The notes under the pieces were generated by a model, which was not told the DNA's origin, made no database searches, and worked only from the letters and a program-made list of their open reading frames with translations. From NCBI GenBank assembly GCA_023053685.1, contig JALIGW010000005.1, positions 27,702,501 to 27,766,500 on the forward strand: 64,000 bases of DNA, written 5' to 3'. The stretch's first letter is position 1; the number at the start of each line of letters is the position of its first letter. The DNA comes from Diadophis punctatus similis (lineage: Eukaryota; Chordata; Lepidosauria; Squamata; Dipsadidae). This document shows, in pieces, positions 58,005-64,000 of the stretch. A program made the position numbers and the translations under genes.

Positions 58005-61000
58005 ATGGTATGTATGGTCTGCCGGGAGAAGGGGAGACCAGTGGGGGGGAGGGGGATCTCTGGGGAGACGGGGAGTGAGAACATCTCGGTCATAATGGGG
58101 AGAGGCAGGTATGCCGGGAGCAGAGGGGTAGGCCGCTCTCGGGGAACAAGGATTCGCTGTTTGCAAGCGATTCCTTGTTCTGGCCCCTCTTTGGTTCCAT
58201 CCAGCTCAACCCGAGTGCCTGGTAACCAGGGATGTCAGGACCCTGGGCTCAAGCTGCTGCTGTTAAATGCCAGGTCGATCATCAACAAGGCCCCCCTCAT
58301 ACGGGATTTAATCCTAGAAGAGGGGGCGGACCTGGTATGTATAACCGAGACCTGGCTGGGCCAGGAAGGGGGGGTGCCCCTTTCAGAAATATGCCCGGAC
58401 GGGTTTTCGGTTCAGCATCAGCCGCGACCCCAGGGAAGGGGTGGAGGAGTGGCTATTATAGCTCGCCAAAATCTGTGCCCTCGAAGGAGCCCTGCCCCGG
58501 AGATTGTTGGGTGTGAGACACGCCTTCTGAAGTTGGACTTAGGGGTTCAGGTGGGCCTTTTGTTAACGTACCTGCCTCCTAGCTGCGTTACAAAGGCCCT
58601 GCCTGTTCTGCTCGAGGCGGTTGCAGGGCTGGCAGTTGAGTTCCCCAGGTTGATGGTGCTGGGGGACTTCAATCTGCCATCGTCCGGCGAAGCCTCAGGG
58701 GCAGTCCAGGAGTTCATGGCTTCCATGACAACCATGGACCTGACCCAAGTAGTTCAGGGTCCGACTCATGAGGGGGGTCACATGCTTGACCTTGTGTTTC
58801 TCTCGGGGCAGTGGAGAGATGATCTGGGGCTAAGGGGTTTAGTCACAGTACCCTTGTCGTGGTCAGATCATTTCCTTCTGAGGTTGGATTTTATGGCACC
58901 ACGCCTCCACCGCAAGGAGGCGGGACCGATTAAGTGGTTCCGCCCCAGGCGCCTAATGGAACCTGACGGATTCCAGAGGGAACTTGGGGAGATACCTGAA
59001 TCCCTGGTACACAGTTCGTCTGAATCCCTGGTTGTCGCCTGGAATCAGGCGGCGGCGGGGGCTCTGGATCGGATTGCGCCTTTGCGGCCTCTCCGTGGAA
59101 GTGGATCCAGGAGGGCTCCTTGGTTCACCGAGGAACTCCAGGAGATGAAGCGCCACAAGAGACGCCTAGAGCGACGATGGAGATCTAGTAAAGCTGAGTC
59201 TGACCGGACACTTTTAAGAACTTTCATTAAGTCTTACTTAGTGGCGATAAGGGCGGCAAAACGTTCGCATTTTTCCGCTCTTATTGCGTCCGCTGACTCC
59301 CGCCCAGCCGCCCTGTTTAGGGTGACCCTCACCCTCCTGGCTAAGGAGGAAGGCGGAGACCCCTTGCAGGGCAGAGCTGAGGAATTTTCTCGGTTTCTGG
59401 CGGATAAAGTCATTCAGATTCGGACAGACCTGGACTCCGATTGGGCAGTACAGGCCGAGATGACTGGGGCAGGTCTTAGTCCGGTTATATGGGACAGGTT
59501 TGAACCGGTGACTCCTGAGGATGTGGACAAGGCCATAGGAGCTATGAGTTCCGCCACTTGTTTATTGGACCCGTGTCCCTCCTGGTTGGTTTCGGCCACC
59601 AGGGAGGTTTCACGCGGCTGGCTCCAGGCGTTGGTCAACGCTTCTTTGAGAGAGGGGTCCGTCCCGCAGCCCTTAAAAGCTGCGGTGGTGAGACCCCTCC
59701 TCAAGAAGCCTTCCCTGGACCCTGCGGATTTAAAGAACTTCCGTCCAGTCTCCAACCTTCCCTTCGTGGGGAAGGTTGTTGAGAAAGTGGTGGCACTCCA
59801 GCTCCTACGACTGTTGGATGACACTGATTGTCTGGATCCCTTTCAATCTGGTTTCAAGCGCGGTTACAGTATGGAAACGGCTTTGGTCACCCTGATGGAT
59901 GATCTCTGGCGGGCCCGGGATAGGGGTCATTCCTCTATCCTGGTGCTACTTGACCTCTCAGCGGCCTTCGATACCATTGACCATGGTATCCTTCTGCGTC
60001 GTCTCGGAGAGGTGGGGGTGGGCGGCACTGTTTTACAGTGGTTCTCCTCCTTCCTCTCTGACAGGACACAGTCGGTGTTGACAGGGGGCAGAGGTCGAGC
60101 CCTAGGCCCCTACTATGTGGGGTGCCGCAGGGCTCGGTCCTCTCGCCCATCCTGTTTAATATCTACATGAAGCCGCTGGGTGAGATCATCCGACGACACG
60201 GGGTGAGGTATCAGCAATATGCTGATGATACCCAGTTGTACATCTCCACCCCGTCTCAGTTCGGGGAAGCCGTAGACGTAATGGGCTGCTGCCTGGCCGA
60301 TGTTAGGGTCTGGATGGGGAAGAACCGGCTAAAGCTTAACCCTGACAAGACTGAGTGGCTGTGGATACTACCTCTTAAGGACTCGACCAATTGTCCCTCC
60401 TTGGTTCTCGGGGGGGAGAAATTAGCCCCCTCGGAACGGGTCCGCAATTTGGGTGTCCTCCTAGACCCAGAGCTAAAATTGGAACAACATCTTTCAGCTG
60501 TGGCTAGGGGGACCTTTGCACAAGTACGTCTTGTGCACCAATTGCGGCCCTACTTGGAGAAGGAGGCACTTCTTACAGTCACTCATGCCCTTATCACCTC
60601 ACGGCTGGATTACTGCAATGCGCTCTACATGGGGCTACCCTTGAAGAGTGTCCGGCGACTACAATTGGTGCAAAATGCAGCTGCGCAAGCTGTGGTGGGT
60701 GTACCTAGATGCACCCACGTAACACCTATCCTCCGCCAGCTGCATTGGTTGCCCATTAGTCTCTGGATCCAATTTAAGGTGTTGGTCGTTACCTTTAAAG
60801 CCCTACATGGCTCAGGGCCAGGTTATCTTCGGGACCGCATCCTGCCGCATACCTCCCTACGACCGGTTAGAGCCCACAGAGTCGGCCTCCTCCAGGTCCC
60901 GTCGACCAAACAATGTCGGCTGGCAGGACCAAGGGGGAGGGCCTTCTCTGTGGGAGCTCCCTCCCTGTGGAACCAACTCCCTCCAGAGATCAGGACCATC

Positions 61001-61060
61001 CCCACCCTGCTGGCCTTCCGGAAAGCGATAAAAACCTGGCTCTTCCGGCAGGCGGGGTAA
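58005..61060 (+). pseudogene. L2 endonuclease-reverse transcriptase, single frameshift
   Basis: The first frame (58005-60170, 721 codons) holds the APE-type endonuclease: LLLLNARS near residue 87, ITETWL with Glu about 115, GDFN at 220-223 and SDH at 287-289. The RT fingers and palm follow (KNFRPVSNLPF, then SAAFDTIDH with Asp 656). At about 60118-60121 one G is missing from a G run. The reading then jumps to the frame at 60122-61060, with PQGSVLSPILFN, YADDTQLY, KLNPDKTEWLW, NLGVLLDPELKL and the C-terminal domain to FRKAIKTWLFRQAG. All catalytic residues that I can check are present. Start choice is uncertain because 5' in-frame codons precede the first conserved block. Apart from the frameshift I see no internal stop, so the copy is young or the gap is an assembly error. 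Confidence 0.88.
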
Positions 61061-61222
61061 ATGAGATACTCTTTTAACTTTTGTAATTTCTGTATTTTTA
61101 ATTATTGCACTTGTATGGTTTTTATATTTTAATGATAGCTTTTATTTTGTAATGGATCGAATATGTTGTGAGCCGCCCTGAGTCCCTAGGGATTGGGCGG
61201 CATAGAAATCCAGCAAAATAAA

Positions 61223-61345
61223 TAAATAAATATTTATGATGGTTGCAGTCCTGGAGTCATGTGATCACTTTTTGCAAACGTTTGACAAGCAAAGTCAACG
61301 GGAAAGCCAGATTCACTTAACAACTGTGGCAAGAACAGTGATTGA
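61223..61345. mobile_element. Tigger-like MITE, right part
   Basis: Resumes with tatttatgatggttgcag, gtcatgtgatcac and agccagattcacttaacaactg, in the order expected from the left part. The right TIR is not recognisable, so this end is eroded. Confidence 0.72.
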
Positions 61346-62200
61346 GTGATTTTACAATGTTGTCTGTTTTGGGGAGATGAGTCAATAAACTTGTAGCTTT
61401 GCTCTGATTTATTGTAAACCATAACAAAGCTAATATTTTCCTTTAAATGCCAATGGTTCTGCTTACATTTGGAACCTTCTCTTCTTTTTCATTCTCGCTT
61501 TCCTGACTGAAGGTCAATATTCTATGGCTGAATTGCCTCTTTCTCTAATTTCTTGAATTGCCTTTGCCCAGTTGACAATTTAGCTAGTTATAGGCCATGG
61601 GAAAAATATAGAACTTTATTGAACCTATTTTTTATTTCAAACACAGAGAGATCAAGTCTCCCCTAGAGGACTGATAAGAACTTATTAAGACAATCAAAAT
61701 ATCCCCCTCAAAATATGACATAGTACTATGTTATATATTCTCTCTCTCCCCCTCCCCATATTTTAACTGATTGTGATTGCACAAAATATCCCATGATAAG
61801 AGATGGAAACATCCTTTCTATTGGCAAACTCTGACATATTTATGTCTCTTTCTTTTAGAGTTTCATGCTTAGAAAGAAATTCGTTCTGCCATTATTGTTC
61901 ACATGCCTAAGAGAATATAACATTGTATCTCTAATGGTTATTAAAATTGCCCAGGCAAGTTTACATTATTGTTGCAAATATTTTGCATATTCCAGGGTTT
62001 TACTGTTATGTTTGCTCACAATTCAGAGATGATTGTCTGTTTGCACTCCCCTGTATTTTTGCCAGCCAGCAGATCACACAGTTGTTTCTGATCAGGTTTT
62101 TGTTGTGTTTTGTTTTTGCTCCTGACTAATTTCCTTTGTTGGTCCACGGCTTTTCCACACTTTACCCTGAATGAGGTATTTGTCTCTGTAGGTGACTGTT
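61346..62200. other. AT-rich intergenic stretch
   Basis: No supported feature. Confidence 0.4.
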
Positions 62201-62204
62201 AGAC

Positions 62205-62850
62205 TTAGACTTAGAATAACTTGTCATTTTGAATGTACACTAATCGGCATATGTTAAAATGAAATTTCATTGCATACAGCTCTCAAAGGGTCACCACTTC
62301 TAATATACACTACATAAACATGACTGAATAAATAAATACATACATACATACATACATACATTACATACATACATACAGTACGTACATACATACATATATA
62401 CATACATACATACTTATGCATATACCCACATATTTTATATGACACAGAGAAACAACACAGTCTAGTTCGGATGTATACATGTACATGGCGAGAACTCACA
62501 GAATCTTGTAGTCCTGCTAGAAATATTTTGAAACTTCCTCCTAGAGGGGAGCAACAGAAACAGACTGTGAAGTGGGTGAGTGGGGTCTCTAACAATGCTT
62601 CAAGCTCTAAGCACATTGATCTTATAAGCAGTATCCCGAATAACGGGAAGCAAGTGTCCTATAATCTTCTTGGCTGTCGTTACCACTCTCTGTATGGACT
62701 TTCTATCTGAGGCACTGCTGCAACCAAACCAAACAGTGATGCAGTTTGTTAAAATGCTCTCAATTGTGTCTGTGTAGAAATTGTGCCTCTGTTACTTTCT
62801 CAGACCTCCATGCCTATCCTTGAGGCAGATGGTTGGAGCCAGTAGGATGC
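62205..62850 (-). mobile_element. CR1/Rex1-like LINE C-terminal remnant
   Basis: On the minus strand from about 62800: NFYTDTIESILTNCITVWFG, RKSIQRVVTTAKKIIGHLLP, DPTHPLHSLFLLLPSRRK and SSRTTRF, the C-terminal segment of a CR1/Rex1/jockey-like LINE (frameshifted in places). The 3' UTR continues to about 62205 and is interrupted by the CATA microsatellite. Confidence 0.75.
62325..62415. repeat. (CATA)n microsatellite
   Basis: About 20 CATA units with a few variants inside the LINE 3' region. Confidence 0.95.
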
Positions 62851-62922
62851 AAAATTGAAAGTCTCGGCCTTCTCACCCCAGACTCACCTTCTTGCCCTAG
62901 ATAAGTGGCTTGATAGTCACTG

Positions 62923-62957
62923 TCACCCCCCCCACCCCCCACCCCCCCACACACACC
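62923..62957. repeat. C-rich tract followed by (AC)n
   Basis: Runs of C7-C8 separated by single A, then ACACACAC. The minus strand has four close G runs. Confidence 0.9.
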
Positions 62958-63189
62958 TATTGTCTATGGGAATGTCATTATCTGGTGTCTCCTCTTTTAA
63001 TCTCTGTATATCTGTGAAAAAGGACCCCATATCCTTAAAATCCAAACATTTTAAAGTTACAAGATTGCCTTAATGAATTTTTCAATAAATGTGTACAGGA
63101 TTTGTTGAAATAGATTTAACTGTGGTTCCAACTGGTCAATGTTGAGATTTAATGGTCCTAAATTTCAGCACTGACTTGTTTAAAGCACT

Positions 63190-63425
63190 TGAAGGGATTT
63201 CTTTGACTCCTGGAGATCACCTAGACAAGTCCCTGTGGTTTTCTTGGCAAAATTTCCAAAGTGGTTGCCATGATTTGCTTCCTAGACCTGAAAGAAAGTG
63301 ATTGGCCCAAGGTCACCTAGCCGGTTTTATGCCTAATGTTGGTCTAGAACTTACAATCTCCCAGTTTCTACCTTGGTGTCTTTAATCACTACTGTCCACC
63401 AAATTGGCTCTCTGGAGGGATATAT
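63190..63425 (-). mobile_element. CORE-SINE/MIR-like relic
   Basis: On the minus strand a tRNA-like head (gagccaatttggtggacagtagtgattaa, then a B-box-like gtaagttctagacc) is followed by a body containing ctaggtgaccttgggccaatcact. That block resembles the MIR/CORE-SINE core (family knowledge). Diverged; no duplication recognised. Confidence 0.6.
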
Positions 63426-63429
63426 AATA

Positions 63430-64000
63430 TGGTAAATGACTGATAATATTCCAGTTCTCCATAATGATTTGATTTATAAGGGTCTAATGTTATTGTTACA
63501 GGAGTCACTTCTTTTCCTTTTTAATCTGCTAATGACTCTGGTGCCTGTATCCAGAGAATACATAATGAAACTTACAACTGGAACCAATTATATCCTAGTA
63601 CGCTGAACAATTTGATTCTTCAAGTAGGAACTGAAGTAGAACTGTCTGCATTTTGGCTCTCAAGTGCCACTGAGCTCAATCATCTGTTCAAAGCTGGCAT
63701 AAATAGTACAGGATCTTATTAATTACAGCTGAAAGATAAAAACTGAAGAGCAAAATGTAGCTGATATTCTAACCTGTTGTTCTTGGTAGTGTAACAATGA
63801 GCTCCTGCTCCTAACAAATATTTGCAGTGAAAATCTTCATTTGTTGTGTTCAAGGGGACTGTTAGATCTCCCTGCAAATAGTAATGTTTAATCTCTCCTT
63901 GATGTGATGCCTTTGTCTGAGATTGTGTTAGAATTGAAATACTGAATATAGCAACGCACTGATCTGATGCAAACTAATGCAAAGAGGGAGTCAGGAGAGT
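63430..64000. other. Intergenic stretch to the window edge
   Basis: No supported feature. Confidence 0.4.

Larger units (their letters stand above)
56371..61222 (+). mobile_element. Near-full-length L2-clade LINE
   Basis: A 4.85-kb element composed of a GC-rich 5' region with tandem ~180-bp units (56791-57400), one long endonuclease-RT frame (58005-61060, one frameshift), a short 3' UTR, the gtgagccgccctgagtccc...gggcggc terminal hairpin and an (AAAT)n tail. The RT (MKPLGEIIRRHGVRYQQYADDTQLY shown in part) matches the L2 clade of the CR1 group (family knowledge). It interrupts a Tigger-like element, and atattt(at)ga is present at both junctions, a possible short duplication. I see no separate ORF1. 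The shorter L2 pieces at 11980, 13740, 14447 and 22228 are the same or close families. Confidence 0.9.

Overview
This window looks like intergenic DNA from a squamate reptile, most likely a snake (inference). The evidence is the repeat content. CR1, L2, L1 and CR1/Rex1-like LINE fragments occur together with two tRNA-headed squamate SINE families, BovB-tailed (Sauria-type) SINEs, and an unusually dense set of hAT-type MITEs. Long AT-rich single-copy stretches lie between them. I found no convincing host protein-coding gene, rRNA or functional tRNA. Nearly every substantial reading frame is a transposon remnant, a microsatellite translation or a shadow of an inverted repeat.

Layout. 1-5.1 kb: a CR1 copy split by a solo retroviral-type LTR, L1 fragments, a second probable solo LTR, and two hAT MITEs, one of them cutting an L1 ORF2 remnant. 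6.5-7.0 kb: a foldback hAT MITE. 8.7-10.35 kb: an internally deleted Ty3/Gypsy-like element with two LTRs and a broken gag. 11.0-11.5 kb: compound microsatellites abutting a 230-bp near-perfect palindrome. 12-16.5 kb: several L2 3' ends in both orientations. 18-25 kb: a Sauria-type SINE, three hAT insertions, and a 2.1-kb hAT element holding a nested MITE and a transposase N-terminal scrap. 28.4-31.5 kb: SINEs, a Tigger-like MITE and a Rex1/CR1-like 3' end. 33.3-37.4 kb: a GC-rich minisatellite block, CR1 3' ends, a mariner-like MITE and hAT MITEs. 38.7-42.3 kb: an L1 3' end and more hAT MITEs. 45.3-45.95 kb: two solo LTRs in opposite orientation. 49-55.2 kb: an old L2, a SINE, hAT MITEs and a Rex1/CR1-like RT fragment. 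56.2-61.35 kb: a near-full-length L2-clade LINE inserted into a Tigger-like element. 62-63.4 kb: another LINE RT tail and a CORE-SINE-like relic.

The best-supported structure is the set of exact or near-exact target-site duplications I could read directly. Fifteen hAT insertions have 8-bp duplications, three LTRs have clear 5-bp duplications, and two TIR elements have TA duplications. These allow relative dating of nested insertions. The L2 at 56-61 kb is interrupted only by a one-base deletion in a G run between the endonuclease/RT part and the YADD part. It carries about 3.5 tandem ~180-bp units in its 5' region. Class names for divergent elements rest on remembered family features and should be confirmed with a repeat library.
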